Source: Dicyema japonicum
Lineage: Eukaryota; Dicyemida; Rhombozoa; Dicyemidae
Length of the DNA: 64,000 nucleotides
Assembly: GCA_011109175.1 (NCBI GenBank)
Contig: RDEW01000029.1
Location: 755,472-819,471, forward strand
Direction of reading: 5' to 3'
The notes below the pieces were generated by a model. That model did no database searches, had not been told where the DNA came from, and was given only the letters and a program-made list of their open reading frames with translations. Made by a program: the position numbers and the translations under genes. Positions 1 to 11,339 of the stretch are shown here, piece after piece (the stretch's first letter is position 1; the number at the start of each line of letters is the position of its first letter).

Positions 1-100
1 TCGAAATAACTTATTTGTTGAATAACAAAATAATAGCAGAATAGGTTGTGCTCAAACACATTATTTCCATATGTATTCTTAACAGGACATTCACAAAAAA
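1..100 (-). pseudogene. Partial C-type lectin-like exon, paralogue of the exon at 38371-38507
   Basis: The minus strand encodes the same segment as the 5' lectin exon at 38371-38507, including the start of the C-type lectin fold with its CPVK and FDA motifs. It is cut by the window edge. A splice acceptor in the same place as in the right copy (TTTTTTAG on the minus strand) precedes it. Whether the left copy belongs to a working second lectin gene beyond the window cannot be seen. Confidence 0.55.
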
Positions 101-242
101 CTAAAAAATATCAAAATAAAATAACCAGAAATGATTAAAACAAAAAGGTTATACATAATTGGGCCAAACATTTAGGTATTATTTATTTTATGAAAATTAT
201 TCATTATTTTTATTTTTAATTACAATTTTATTAAAAAATTAC

Positions 243-1440
243 GTGTCTGTTGGCGGTTGTTGTTGCGATTATCGTTCCCACTTCGAGGAAAAAGGTACCA
301 GCAAAGTCAACTGAGATGTGTTCGTCTTGTCGGCTTGTCAGAACTCGGAAGCGTGGGATTTCCTGCTCTGCTTGTGAAGATTTTTTCTACCTCGGGTGTA
401 TCAAGTTATCCCAAGCCTCAACGAGCGTGCTTGGAGTATGGCACTGCCAGTCATACCTTGGCCTAAGCAGGGAGGTTCCCCCTGCCCGCGCCAATGTTAA
501 CTCTCCCGTTAATTGCCAATCAACCACTGACCCTGAAATGTTCCTACGCCTCATCTCTGAGTTACTTTCTTCCCGGACTATCCCTGTGAGGATTCCCAAG
601 GCCGTACGATCTGTCGCTGCGGAGGCTCTTTCCAAAACGACCGAAGACGCCATCCGAACTAACGCAGTACTTGATTGGATACGCTTATTTAGTTTTGAGC
701 CTTATGCTTGATCGAGATGGTCACGGAAGGTAGTCTCTCGCTAGTACCATGAGGACCAACATTCGTTCTTTTTTGGGAGCTATCCATATCCCCAGTTGTC
801 CTATGGCTTTTAACCATACGAAAGAAATACGTGATCAAAACGAGGAAGTCGAAGTGCTCAGTCTCAAGAGAACTGTCCGGTTGAAGTTAATAGAAGGTGG
901 CACCCGCGCAGCCATCAGGGCACTTTCCTCAAATGGACCACGAAAACCGACTCCAGACGCATACAATAGTTTATTGACCAAACATCCTCTGCCACCCCAA
1001 AACTTACGCCCAGTGGCTCCCCCATCCGGAGTTAGTCCCTAATTGCATCAGACAATGAAGTTTTCCTCGCAATACGGAATTTTGCCCCTAGTAGCAGTGG
1101 TGGGCTCGACGGATGAGACCTGGCTACCTGAAGGATCTACCTCTTTGTCCGTAAGAGACCAGGGACTTAGTCTTACGAATTAAATTACTTCACTTATGAA
1201 CTGGATAATGTCTGGAGTTCTTCCCGAAGTTATCCGCCATGTCATGTTCTCAGCCAATTTGATAGTCTTTGATAAGAAGGAGGCGGAGTACGACCAGTTG
1301 AGGTCGGTTTGTCTTCAGATGATTGGCTGCCAAAATTGCCTCCAGACATTCTATTCCACTCGTCACAAAATTCTTGAACCCCCCTCAAATAGGTGTCTGT
1401 TTTCGCTTGGGATGCGAAACCACTGTCCATTCAGTGACCA
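243..1440 (+). mobile_element. PRR-type non-LTR element, 5' fragment (PHD-like finger and N-terminal RT), decayed
   Basis: The frame at 250-711 has a Cys4-His-Cys finger: CSSC, then CSAC, then a His/Cys pair, ending in W-x-C, like a PHD finger, although the H of the H-x-x-C pair reads YLGC. The segment IPVRIPKAVRSVAAEALS follows and is conserved in all copies of this family. Downstream pieces at 749-1042 and 1196-1330 match the pre-RT linker and the first RT motifs (LPEVIRHVMFSANLIVFDKK). The frame is broken several times and the RT core is missing, so this copy cannot make protein. It begins after an A-rich run at a similar sequence (ACGTGT) to the fuller copy at 34145. Confidence 0.8.
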
Positions 1441-2552
1441 ATAAATCACATATTCAGAATGGGCCGATGGAGCGGAGTGCTACACGGGAACTTAAGCAGA
1501 GCAAGGCAGCAGTTTCCGAGACGGTATCTCGGGAGTTAAGTGAAATAATCGTACATCTGGACAAGCTATGTACACTACTGAAAGTGGATTTACGAAATAT
1601 GGTGGACCTGGCTGTGAAAAGCGGAGGCCACCAACAAAAACTATGAAAAAGTATTTAAAAATAGTGCTGTGAATGCCCGCTCCTTGGTGAAAAAGCATGA
1701 TGAACTAGCTCTACTTGCGAAGAATGCCAAGGTTGATGTCTTGGTAGTCAACGAGACGAAAATTAAACACGTAAGATATTATAGTATGGAAGGATATGAC
1801 TCGGTGGACATCTCGTGGAAGGATAAAGCAGTGGCTGGGACTTTTTCCTTAAAGAATTGCAAATACGAAACGATTCTATTTTATTGGCCGCCGATTCGGA
1901 ATTTGTGTTTGTCGATGTATAATGTGGATGGACGTGGATAAGTGTGGGAGGATTATCCTCTAAGGACTTGGCCCGATCTTCTGCGAAAATTGTTGAGTTC
2001 TTTGAAAGAACCCTGATGTCGATCTTGGTAGGTGACCTAAATGCTAATATTACGAGTTACAGATGTTGCAAATCAACGGGGATGGGCGACTCCTAGCAGA
2101 TCTGGAGCGAAGTTTGAGATGGAGTCTTGACGTCTGAGAAACCTAACCATTTCTCACACTATGACGGTGATATGCTGGGATTGGTCCTAGTGTCTCCACA
2201 ACTTCTAGATCATGTGGACAGAGCAAGAATACTGTGTGATATAGGGAGCGATCAATTCCCACAGAAGGTGATTATAAACCAGGAGCCGAATATTGTTGAA
2301 GATATTTTCATAAATTATGATACCTCGTCGATAGACTGGGGAGATTATCGTTGTTATTTGTCGAAGACCTTACAAATGAGGACTAATTCCTATTCTAGCC
2401 TCCTCAGGCATGTTCGATTCTGGTTGCTAAAACAACTCCGAAAGGGCCTTGTCCAATTGAACCCTCTGCCCATATGGCATCTCAGGGCTCTGCTTCCTAT
2501 CTCCAGTGTCAGGCTCTCTAGGGTCCGCTTTAACACAATGGACTGTAGATAG
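1441..2552 (+). mobile_element. LINE B fragment: APE-type endonuclease, decayed
   Basis: The frame at 1669-1941 reads as the start of an exonuclease-endonuclease-phosphatase domain: N-A-R-S-L-V, then VDVLVVNETK containing the catalytic Glu region. After a break, DLNANI (about 2035) and SHYDGDMLGLVL (2127-2552 frame) follow, the later parts of the same fold. The element lies directly inside or next to the PRR fragment, and the same junction occurs in the 38.4-40.8 kb copy. Only this copy retains the endonuclease C-terminus; the other copy jumps to the reverse transcriptase instead. Frameshifts make it non-functional. Confidence 0.75.
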
Positions 2553-2770
2553 GCCTGGAACTTCCTATCTACCCCAAACTTCTTCAGATAACCCTTGTGG
2601 TACTTTGTTGCAATTCCTTCCCACATCATTACTATAGGAATAACGAGGACCTTGCAACCAAGAATCTGCCCCATCTCGTTTGCAAAAAAGTTATACTTCC
2701 TTTTTTTCTCCACCTCCACATTCTGCAAACGGTCTTGAAACGTAATGCCTACCTCTATGATAAGGAACAT
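2390..2770 (-). mobile_element. C-terminal fragment of a LINE polyprotein
   Basis: A 126-residue open frame on the minus strand ends in a helical segment, YLQSIVLKRTLESLTLE, preceded by VVMMWEGIA-like and YHKGYLKKFGV motifs. This arrangement is familiar from the C-termini of invertebrate non-LTR polyproteins, downstream of the RT. It runs opposite to the LINE B endonuclease, so it is a separate insertion fragment. No RT motif is present. Confidence 0.5.
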
Positions 2771-3735
2771 TTTTTGGAATATTATAGATTTTAATATTTT
2801 TTCTATGTGCGTGCTTGACAGTGTGATAGAGAAAATTTTTAAATTTGAGGTTTTTTTCTAGAAATAAAGATCTTAATTATCAAAAATGGTAAAATTAAAA
2901 TATATTTTGCCATTTCTGGATTCTCATTTCTTTTTGTCATTCAAACCATCTCCAAAACCATCTCCGTTCGAAGATCCTTGAATTGTATCACATTTGCATT
3001 ACGATTCTGTTGACGACTCCTTTACCAAATCTCCTACCCTCTTCAGAAGTAATAAATTTGTCATCAATTGTCTGGTATTTAACTTAAGACTGGAAATTAA
3101 TTATACCCTTTTTTCTCAATCACCCTAGGCTGAATCATTTTTAAGAAATGACATCAGCACTTCAGCAAAAATTATACTCTTACTTACTTTAACATTCTAT
3201 GGTTATTATAGAACCCATCAAGAGACAGGAAGCATTTCAACAAACGATTGCGATCGCAAGGCGTTTACGGAACCATCAATCGTTCACATAAATACCCTTT
3301 GTCTTTTGGCAGTGGTGTGTGATTTGTTATTCTATAGTAATCCTATTATGGACTAGAAGTAATCTAACTTGCAAGCCGCTTGTTCCTTAACAAGTTGTCC
3401 GTATTTTTCAATTTTTATTCGAAAAGTTGACCAAATAGGAAGCACAATGTCTCAGACTACAACTTTATATGTCGTTAAAACATGAATACCTAGGGTTCTG
3501 CTTGTGTCGTGCTCTTCACTATCTGTTTTACCAGTTTTCTCCATGTTACTTTCGTTCTCGCATGTCTCCGCAGTTCATTGATGAATCCATGCATAAAGTC
3601 TCCGTTTAGGGTTCGAAGTGAGTCCTTGAGAGTTGCAATAGTGAACGTGGGGAAATAGACAGACTGAGAGTACGATAAAGATATTAGAGAGGTGTCAACT
3701 AATCAACCAGCAGATATTGGGTTTATTTATTTAAC
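2771..3735. other. No recognisable gene
   Basis: AT-rich sequence with stop codons in all frames. I see no homologous domain, repeat array or RNA gene in it. Confidence 0.5.
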
Positions 3736-4083
3736 AAAAAGTCCGTTCTATCAGGTGGCTTAGTGGTTAGGTGTCGGGCTTAAGTGGCTTAGGCTACGGG
3801 TTCGAATTTTGCTGCTGTTCACCTGGTAGAAGTTTCCACGCATCTACGATGCAGAAAGGGTTTGACGAGTGACGCCGTCATCAGTGAATACTCACTGCGG
3901 AACTGGATTGTCTAGAAAGGACACTCACAAAAGAAAAAGAAAAAAAAAGAAGTGAAGATCATTCCTTGGTTCTACGATTAGTTAAAATTAACTGTTCTTT
4001 ACTTAAATAAAGTGTGTGTCCTGCCTATGCGGAGCTATAAATACTATGGCTCTCGTGAAAAGGCTTTAAAAAAAGTCCGTTCT
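3736..4083 (+). mobile_element. SINE2 copy with 14-bp target-site duplication
   Basis: The head resembles a tRNA gene: an A-box-like GTGGCTTAGTGGTTAG followed by a B box GGTTCGAAT. A central core with TTTGACGAGTGACGCCGTCA follows, and then a tail containing TGCGGAGCTATAAATACTATG shared with the 3' end of LINE D. The sequence AAAAAGTCCGTTCT flanks it at 3736-3749 and 4070-4083, a clean target-site duplication. Insertion by target-primed reverse transcription using LINE D proteins is the likely origin. Confidence 0.88.
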
Positions 4084-4640
4084 GAGGATATGTTCAATTA
4101 GATTTATTTTAGGCTGAACACAATTTAAATTATTTTGGTAGAGATCGTCTTTTCTCTAAATTAAAAACTAAACTATATGGTGTAACGGAGACTTAAATCC
4201 CTGGGATAATACGAAAGTGTGCTTTTTGTCAATCAAAACGTCTCTTGTCAACAAAACCACCGATTACTCCCATATTCGCTGATCGCATAAATCTCAGTAC
4301 ATAATCGTCTGAAACGACTCCAGACTTTAAATAATTGAATAATTTTTTAATCTCTCTTTTCTTTCCTTAATAAAATTTCAAATTTAAAAAATTTTTTTTA
4401 AAAGTTAAACATTTCATATTAGGTATACGAAGAATATGGAAGCAAAGTATAGGAATTAACGGGTAGGGGCAAATTCTTATACGTGCGTACATACGACGAT
4501 AATTTTAAATTCTCGCTTAGTCATCGTAAATTTTAATTAAATAAATTAAACATTTCGCTAATAAGTAAATTTAGGTTTAGGGATTAAATTTTATTAATTT
4601 TATTTAATTCATATTTTTTTATTCAACAAATAAATTTATT
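4084..4640. other. No recognisable gene
   Basis: AT-rich sequence between SINE2 and a PRR 3' end fragment, without an open frame of note. Confidence 0.4.
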
Positions 4641-4735
4641 TAGACAATAATTAGAACGACAGAATGGCAAAGGCTTTACCTCTGATAATAAAAGATCGTT
4701 TCTAAACGAATAGAAAAACGTGGCGTCATGTGGTC
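4634..4735 (-). mobile_element. PRR element 3'-end fragment
   Basis: On the minus strand the bases encode IIRGKAFAILSF and a stop, matching the very C-terminus of the restriction-like endonuclease domain seen at 37190-37237 and 49113-49180 (IRGNAHAI). It is followed by a short TAATTATTG tail. A similar fragment lies at 7545-7665. Confidence 0.6.
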
Positions 4736-4859
4736 TACCAGTTATGAAAGTTCTGGAGGCGCTCAGGAAGCACTTAATGCACCGCGGAAAAGGACCATTA
4801 ACTACCTCTCATCCGAAGAAGGACTCTTCGGACGACGGTCTCTTCCCTTTCTTAACCCC

Positions 4860-7490
4860 CCTCGGTTGAATGGGTCTCTGATAATTTCGCCAGTGACTTG
4901 AACTTAATCCAGGTCCTCCACTCTCAATTCTGCAGATAAACATCAACGGAATCAAAAGCAAAATTCTCGAACTACGGTCTTTCATTAAAAACAGAACATT
5001 GACCTGATTTTACTTCAAGAAAACAGACTTACTCCATCATCACCTACCCACATTTTCCAGGATACCACTGCATCCGCCTGGACCGCTCAAATCGTCGTGG
5101 TGGGGGTCTCCTCATCATTATAAGAGATAACATCTCAGCGAAACTACAATCACTAATAAACGATGGGACCACGGAAATATCTGGGATATCAATTACAAGT
5201 GGATTCGGGACTCTCAACATTACAAATCTACGTCCCCCTCCATCTTCTTGCCCAAAAGGATTCTCTCTAAACCTAACCAAGTTAAACAAGCTCGGAAACC
5301 TGATATTGTGTGGAGATTTTAATGCTAAACATCCAGCCTGTTAAAATCACATCCAGCAGACTCAAGAGGATTATCTTTATTAAACCAACTCACCTCTCTG
5401 ACTATCCTCAACAACCCCAGGAAGCACACTAGGACTCCTTACAAGGAAAACGAAGCTTCAACGTCCCCAGACATTACCTTCTGTTCCCCAAACCTTGTAC
5501 CGGACACATCTTGGACGGTGCATTATGGATTATCTTCCGACCACAATCCAATCATTAAAAAAGTTCTTTACCACAGAAAAGAGACTGTTTCATTTTTCAA
5601 CTATAAAAAAGCAAACTAGAATGACTATTCAAATTACACAAGCTCTAGTAAACTTTGATATGATGATATTCCCATCAATAGATAAAGCTATTGACTTTCT
5701 AAACAAAACTATTCTCATGGCGCGGAGAACATTCATTCCGCGTGGATCATTTAAATTCTACAATGAAACACTTGATCAGAACACCAAATTATTAATTAAA
5801 GAAAGGAATCGCCTAAAAAGACATGTAGCTTCCTTTCCCGGAGAGAAAAAGTCAAACAAAAACTCTCAATGACGAAATATCTAAAAGGATTAGAAAACTG
5901 AAGCCAACAGATGGGACAAACTAGTATCTTATCTTCCATTTCAGAATTCTGCTCAGACGATATAGAGAGAAATTAAACAATTTGGCCCAAAAGGAAATTT
6001 TAAAAGACAACAGACGGATCAGCAGTCTTAACAAGCTCATAAAATATTACGTCAATATAAGCCACAAACCTTTAAGGAAAATGGATGGCCTTCTTTATCC
6101 TCAATAAGACCGAAGAGAACACAGCCGATTAATTTTATCTCTCATTCAGATGTCAGTGAGAGTTTGAAGAGGATGAATTCTTCCTCTCATGTGGGCCAGA
6201 TTCTATCCCTGGTATTTTATTAAAACACCTTGGACCTATTGCGATTGATGCAATCACAGTGATTTTCAACTATTCAATAAACATGAATACAATTCCAAAT
6301 ATCTGGAAACTGTCCTATATACGCCCAATTCTTAAGCCTGGAAGCCTAAAACAATCCTGCATCATTTCGACCAATCTCTTTACTATGCACCTTATCAAAG
6401 TTATTGGAAAAATTGATTCTTAAACTTATAACCCTGTCCCTTCCTTTTTCGTCCTCACAACATGGATTGAGAAAGGGTCATTCAACTTCTACCCACCTAA
6501 CTTCCCTCAACCAATTTATCATTGAAGGCTTTAACACAACTCGTCGTCACTCAAAACAGTCGTTTGCGCGATCTATTAACAAAAGACTTTCGACTCTGTC
6601 TCAAAAAAAATCCTAACCCGGAAATTGTTGTTCTCCCGTCAACTCCAATATAAAACTTTGGCTGGCTAACTTCATCAATGGAAAAAGGCCCGGGTATACA
6701 TGGATGGGACCAAATCCGTTTTAAAATTACTACTCAATAGTGTCCTACAAGGTTCCTCTTTAGCACCAGACTTATTTAACTTATACAAGTCCGATTTAAA
6801 ACAACCCGATAATAAAGACAATTTCATCTGATTATATACTGACGACTTATTTATTGGATACCGTGATCAAAATATTCCAAAGGCATCAGCAATACTACAA
6901 GAATACCTTCACAAGATTCAAACTTGGCTAAATTATAATGGATATTTTTATCAACCAGACAAAAATACCTTTTACGAAGAAACTGAAAATCTTCGGGATC
7001 ACCTTCGACACACACATGTCTTTTCATCTCACGTCGACGGTATCTCTGGAAGCTGCTCAAGAAAGCTAGGGATAATAAAAACTATTTTCGGTGGCATTAA
7101 AACCCCTTTCCCAGCTTTGAAATTGTTGTACAAACAATTCATTGAGCCTTCTGTCAGCTATGTCTGTACGTCATAGGGAATCAATCTGTCATGGACGAAC
7201 AAACAAAGAATCCGGGACATTCAGGCCTTAACAGCCATTAATATTAGTAATCTCGGAAACTAAAAAAACTAATACCCTCATCACTTGAAGACCTTATCCG
7301 ACAAAATGGAAAAGATTTGCTACCCTGTGCAAGCAGTGTAACTCTCAACAATACACAGCTACGACGTGTCTCATGAGAAGGGTATACATCACCCCTCTCC
7401 AACTCCTATTCCCGAAACCACCCCGCCCACAGAGAAGTGTGTTGGATCCCAGAAGGCGCACGAGGAGAAAATGGAATTCTGATTGAGGCC
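4860..7490 (+). mobile_element. LINE C (Jockey/CR1-like) copy, heavily decayed
   Basis: From about 4920 the plus strand reads as an APE endonuclease start (ININGIKSKI), then RRGGGLLIIIRD, then CGDFNAKHPAC with the catalytic DFN at about 5310-5340, each in different frames. Reverse transcriptase blocks follow: GPDSIPGILLKHLG (about 6190), IWKLSYIRPILKPG, FDSVSKK (6590), VLQGSSLAPDLFNLY (about 6745) and YTDDLFIG (6835), the last a YADD-box variant. About six frameshifts or stops separate them. The order endonuclease-RT and the F.DV block resemble the Jockey/CR1 group; the clade is not certain. Confidence 0.8.
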
Positions 7491-7544
7491 TACGAGATCA
7501 CTTAATTAATTTAGTAATTAAATTAACTATTGGTGTTCTTGGGT

Positions 7545-7665
7545 TAATAATAATAATTAGGACGACAGAATGGCGAAGGCGTTACCTCCGATAATCGCCA
7601 TTTCGAGCCTCTGCCTAAACCACAGTCATTCCCGTGGCTCGTAGTGGAACGTGGAGCACGTTGTG
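7545..7665 (-). mobile_element. PRR element 3'-end fragment
   Basis: The minus strand encodes FRQRLEMAIIGGNAFAILSS and a stop, matching LRQRLEMAVIRGNAHAI of the copy at 49113-49514. A TAATTATTATTATTAA tail follows, probably the natural 3' end of the element. Confidence 0.75.
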
Positions 7666-7774
7666 GTCGTTGTGGTGCCAAGAAGAAAGAAAAAAAGAAG
7701 AGAAAAAGAAAGGAAAATTAGAATAGAAAATACAGAAACCTAATCAGGCTAAGTCTGACTCTGCTCACTGCCAT

Positions 7775-8442
7775 GCTATGGATTAAGCTATACTTAAAGA
7801 ATTACTACTTATACCTGCGAGATCAAAAGAGCTGTGTGAGTCTTGCGGATATCGCAACGCGAGAAGCAAGGTTGGAATTGTACATCTTGCAGGCGATATT
7901 TCCACCTCGGGTGAGTCCGAATGTCGAAATTGGCTGCGAGATCTCTTTAAAAATAGGACTGTGCATACTGTATGAATTCTGACCACGCTCAATGCAGCCA
8001 TCCGACTGAATTCAGTCATCTCTCTTACATTTATTTTGGACAAATCGAACCATTTTTGTTACGCCTATCCGAGAGTCGGAAAGGTAGACGGATTCCAATG
8101 AGAATACCAAAGGCAGCTCGAATTCCTGCTGCTGAATGCCTCACGTCATTAATTGATAAAGCTATCAGCACCAGCGACCAAGCCTCTTGGATACGTCTAC
8201 TGAGCTTTGCATCTACGAACCTTGGAATTTCTGCCTCAGAGCAAGCTCGCAACGGATCACTGGCCTTAAAAATCAAGAAGAATACTACTTCCATTTTGGT
8301 CATTTCAACGAAGCAATACTCTGGAATCGAGCCAGAGCAAGTACTTCGGTGCAAACAGTTGTCTACAGAAGCTGGGAGTAAACAGGAAGATTCTAAAGCA
8401 TTTCGAGAAATTATTTCGCCAAAAACGACCGAATCTGAATAG
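7775..8442 (+). mobile_element. PRR element 5' fragment (PHD-like finger and conserved linker)
   Basis: Bases about 7818-7915 encode, across frames, a CESC...C..C...HLG finger. The frame at 7972-8442 then carries IPMRIPKAARIPAAECL and DQASWIRLLSFA, matching the same linker in the other copies (IPVKIPKSARPLAAEAL, DWIRLF). The copy ends before the RT. Stops and frameshifts show decay. Confidence 0.7.
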
Positions 8443-8880
8443 GAAAACAAAATTTATCAGTAAAATTGATATTTTCAATTTTAATAGAAAAAATTGAAAT
8501 AAGGATTTTTTCAAAAGTCTAAGAAAATAAAAGACTGATACCTAAATTTGTAGAAAAATAAAATAAGTGAAATGAATATGGCAAGACAGTGAAATTTTAC
8601 TTATTGTAATATATGATGATGATCCGTGAATATTGTCCTTGTTGATCAACGTGATCGGACTCTGACGTGAAAAATGATAATTACAAATAGAATGGCAAAA
8701 CTCGTTAGGTGATAAGATTCACAAACAAATGATGTTTGTAGTTTACGTGGGAGTGACCGATGGTTGCGAGGTAGCAGTCCACGGATGTTCACCATGTTCT
8801 GAACACCGGATTGCCTTATTGTCGGCTGATGGGACTCTGAGACGATCGCGGAGTCAATACTGAATGTCAAATTCGATGAT
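8443..8880. other. No recognisable gene
   Basis: Sequence between two PRR fragments. It may include degraded PRR sequence but I can identify no domain. Confidence 0.35.
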
Positions 8881-8884
8881 CTGG

Positions 8885-9230
8885 GCTGGACTATGTGCAA
8901 ACAATAGGCGAGAAATGGGGGCATTGGGTTGAGATCCCCCCTTGAAGCCCTGCCTGCCTACTTTTCATCCCTTGCGAGCTGTAGTCGCTTGGCCCAAGCA
9001 GTCCTACATAAAGCAACCGGACATACCTTGGACTCGGAGCTTGACAGAGTTTGCAAGTTGTGGGGTGAGTTGGACTTGGAATTCCCGTCGAACTTCGCTT
9101 GCCAGAAGAGTTGGGACTCAATTGCATGTATGAGCACTCTGGAGGCCGCGAAGAAAAGCGCCAACCAACACCGACTAGCAAGCATTAAGTCGGCGGCACA
9201 TCGCGGAAATGGAGTCTGGTCAGCAACCAG
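8885..9230 (+). mobile_element. PRR element middle fragment (post-RT region)
   Basis: The frame at 8929-9300 begins GLRSPLEALPAYFSSLASC and includes SANQHRLASIKSAAHRGNGVW. These match the region after the RT in the copy at 34.1-37.3 kb (GIRRTLDVSLPAHLSSLTAC and SANQHRRACLLSGASPESGAW). The match stops at about 9228, where LINE D sequence takes over in a neighbouring frame. Confidence 0.75.
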
Positions 9231-9231
9231 T

Positions 9232-9410
9232 ACCTATACACTATCTGTAAATCTGAAAGCGGTTCATTTCGAGGCAGACCACGGACAACACTTCCTCTGA
9301 CTTTAAATAAAGACATAAAAAATGAAAAATGAGACGGGAAAATATTGATGACTTAGACGAACTCCAAAAATCGAAATCTCAAGAGGAGCGTGGAAGCGTC
9401 TGACGGCAAA
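9232..9410 (+). mobile_element. LINE D 3'-end fragment
   Basis: One plus frame reads SFRGRPRTTLPLTLNKDIK and then EDLDEL-like residues across a frameshift. This matches the C-terminus of the LINE D copy at 60100-60240 (FRGRPRSTLPTALNKDL, GEDLDELRSL). It abuts the PRR fragment directly. Confidence 0.7.
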
Positions 9411-10685
9411 GATTATCCGGGGTGCGGCACAAGCGACATCAATTGATTAACTCTCTTGTTGTTGGGAATTTGCATTATTATATATATTGTGGAGATTCGG
9501 CTATTCATATTAATGCTTATTTTCCAAAAGCTGGCACACGAGTCGTCCAACGAGGCGATTCTACTGTTCTTGGATGAAACTAAAATATTATAAACTTGAG
9601 AAAATATGAGAAGCATTTGGGTTCTCTTAAAGGAAGTGAATTTGCTTATGAGGATCAGCTTTTGCGAGGGTAGTTTTGTATTAGAGTAGGGGCAAGTGAT
9701 GGAAAAGTCTGACTATCTTCTGATTGAAGTCCTGGTATTAACATCCGGATTGTTAAGAATAACTACTAGGGCAGCCAATATATAGTCTCCCTGGCTGTCA
9801 GTTGGTTGAGACCGCAACCAATGAGGATTTGGCGCTCAAATCACCAGTTAAAATCAGGTCCTTTAATCTAAATACCCCTAAAAACAAAAATCGAATTTTT
9901 ACTTAATTTCCAAAAATAGAGGTCATTTATTTTCGCCTAAATGATTCACGACGAGTTTTTACTTATGCCATCAAAAGCATTGCTTTAGAAAGGATCAGTA
10001 ATCTGCCGTGGATGAATGCGAAACTTCTTAATCCCTGGAAACTAGAATTCATTTGGTGGCCTGCCTTATTAACACTATAAGACTGGTCAAATCTCATGGC
10101 AATGACTAATGGACAATTCAATCTGCTCTTTAAATATTTTGGAAACTCATCAAATCCCGCTCTTACTTTTTATTCTGTAGGCCAAGTTTAGTCATATTGA
10201 CCATGAATGATAATTTATTAGTAACAATTTAGGAGTAAAAGCTTCAAAAAATGTTATGCACGTGGAATACCGATATGAACCATCACTTCTAAATTACCAT
10301 AGATACCTGAAGTTTCTAAGAAATAGTCCTCACCTTCACCGAGAATGCAATAGAGCTTATACTTCCAACAGCTGAGGATGACATAAGTATCTTCAGGGTA
10401 TCTACGAGGAATGGTGGTTATTTTAAGTCCCCAGATTTAGGTTATCTTAATATTTGGCAACTAAATCCACAAATCCAGACGAAGAAGGAAATATTAACTA
10501 ACCAAATAAGAGACCCGATAACAGAATCCCGGAGAGCATGGAAAGACCTAGAGAAGAAAATGCCCATAATCTATTAGTCATGTGACTCCTCAGAGAAATT
10601 CTAATGGGGAAGGTAAAGTGGTCCTTTCTTGAAATTCCCACAAGCAACAAGCACGTGCCATAACAAAAATAGGGTAAATAAGTAA
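9411..10685. other. No recognisable gene
   Basis: No domain-bearing frame on either strand. Part may be old LINE sequence, but nothing can be named. The polyadenylation signal of the ATP synthase gene lies at 10690-10695. Confidence 0.4.
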
Positions 10686-10712
10686 TTAATTTATTAGTAA
10701 TCATCAAATTAG

Positions 10713-11210
10713 TCAATTAACGGCCTTATTAAGCTCTTCATAGCATATTCTAGCTATGGTAGCCTCTGCCCTTTCGGCGTCATCCTTAGCATTGCTTACA
10801 GCATGCTGGCTGTTTGTTAGTCCTTCTCTCACAGCATGCTTGTCGATGTCCTCTAGAGAGCACAGTTCCTCAGCCAAGATGCTAACAGCACCTGAGGCAG
10901 CGACTGTGAGACTTCCACTGCTTGCTAGAAAGTCAGAGACATTGATACCAAAATATTTGTGAACATCCCCAGTCTCAGTATAGACAGAAAGGACTCCAGG
11001 TCGGAGAACCCCTAAAAGTGGCACGTGCTCTGCTAGAATGCCAAGATCTCCGTCAAGAGTGCAAACATCAATTTGCTTAACATTATCACCATTAAAAAAT
11101 GTCTATTTTATAGTAGAAGGTATTACTTGAGTGGGAGTGCTCAAAGTAAAGGCCATTTGACTGGCTCGGCGAAATGACTGGCGGAAGAGACTTTGAGCCA
11201 AAGAAAGCAT
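10713..11210 (-). CDS. ATP5F1D: ATP synthase F1 subunit delta, mitochondrial
   Basis: Subunit of the central stalk of mitochondrial F1Fo ATP synthase (bacterial epsilon homologue), which couples proton flow to rotation. Two exons, 11210-11127 and 11102-10713, are joined across a 24-nt GT...AG intron (11103-11126) to give 157 residues, close to the usual 160-170. Residues 1 to about 28 are rich in Arg, Ser and Leu with no acids, as expected for a mitochondrial presequence. The mature part follows the family closely: VKQIDV, GDLGILAEHVPLLGVLRPG, the YF strand near VHKYF, the ILAEE segment, and a C-terminal two-helix region with AERAEATI. The start is the first in-frame ATG. AATAAA on the minus strand at 10690-10695 is a polyadenylation signal about 18 nt past the stop. 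The gene looks intact. Confidence 0.95.
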
Positions 11211-11339
11211 TGCCACAACTAACGATTTTTAAATAGTTTTGTATATTTTAATAGTTTACTTTATTTTAAGAAATTTATTTAAAATAATTATTTGAAAAGC
11301 CGATATTGTAAGCAAAGTTTCTCAGTTTAACACATGGTT

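Larger units (their letters stand above)
1..2115. repeat. Left copy of a 2 kb interspersed duplication (partner 38408-40795)
   Basis: Base 1 onward matches base 38408 onward nearly base for base until about 2115/40795, where the two diverge. The left copy lacks about 278 bp (at about 1440) that the right copy has at about 39848-40125; that segment encodes a CCHC gag-like zinc-knuckle region. The block contains part of a lectin exon on the minus strand, a PRR element fragment and a LINE B endonuclease. The left boundary lies outside the window, so the full duplication may be longer. Confidence 0.9.

Noticed and set aside
3750-3830. Functional tRNA gene
   Set aside because: A and B boxes are present, but the same sequence recurs with a fixed core and LINE-like tail, and no acceptor stem pairs. 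It is a SINE head. The same holds for 32016, 53006, 54329 and 60455.
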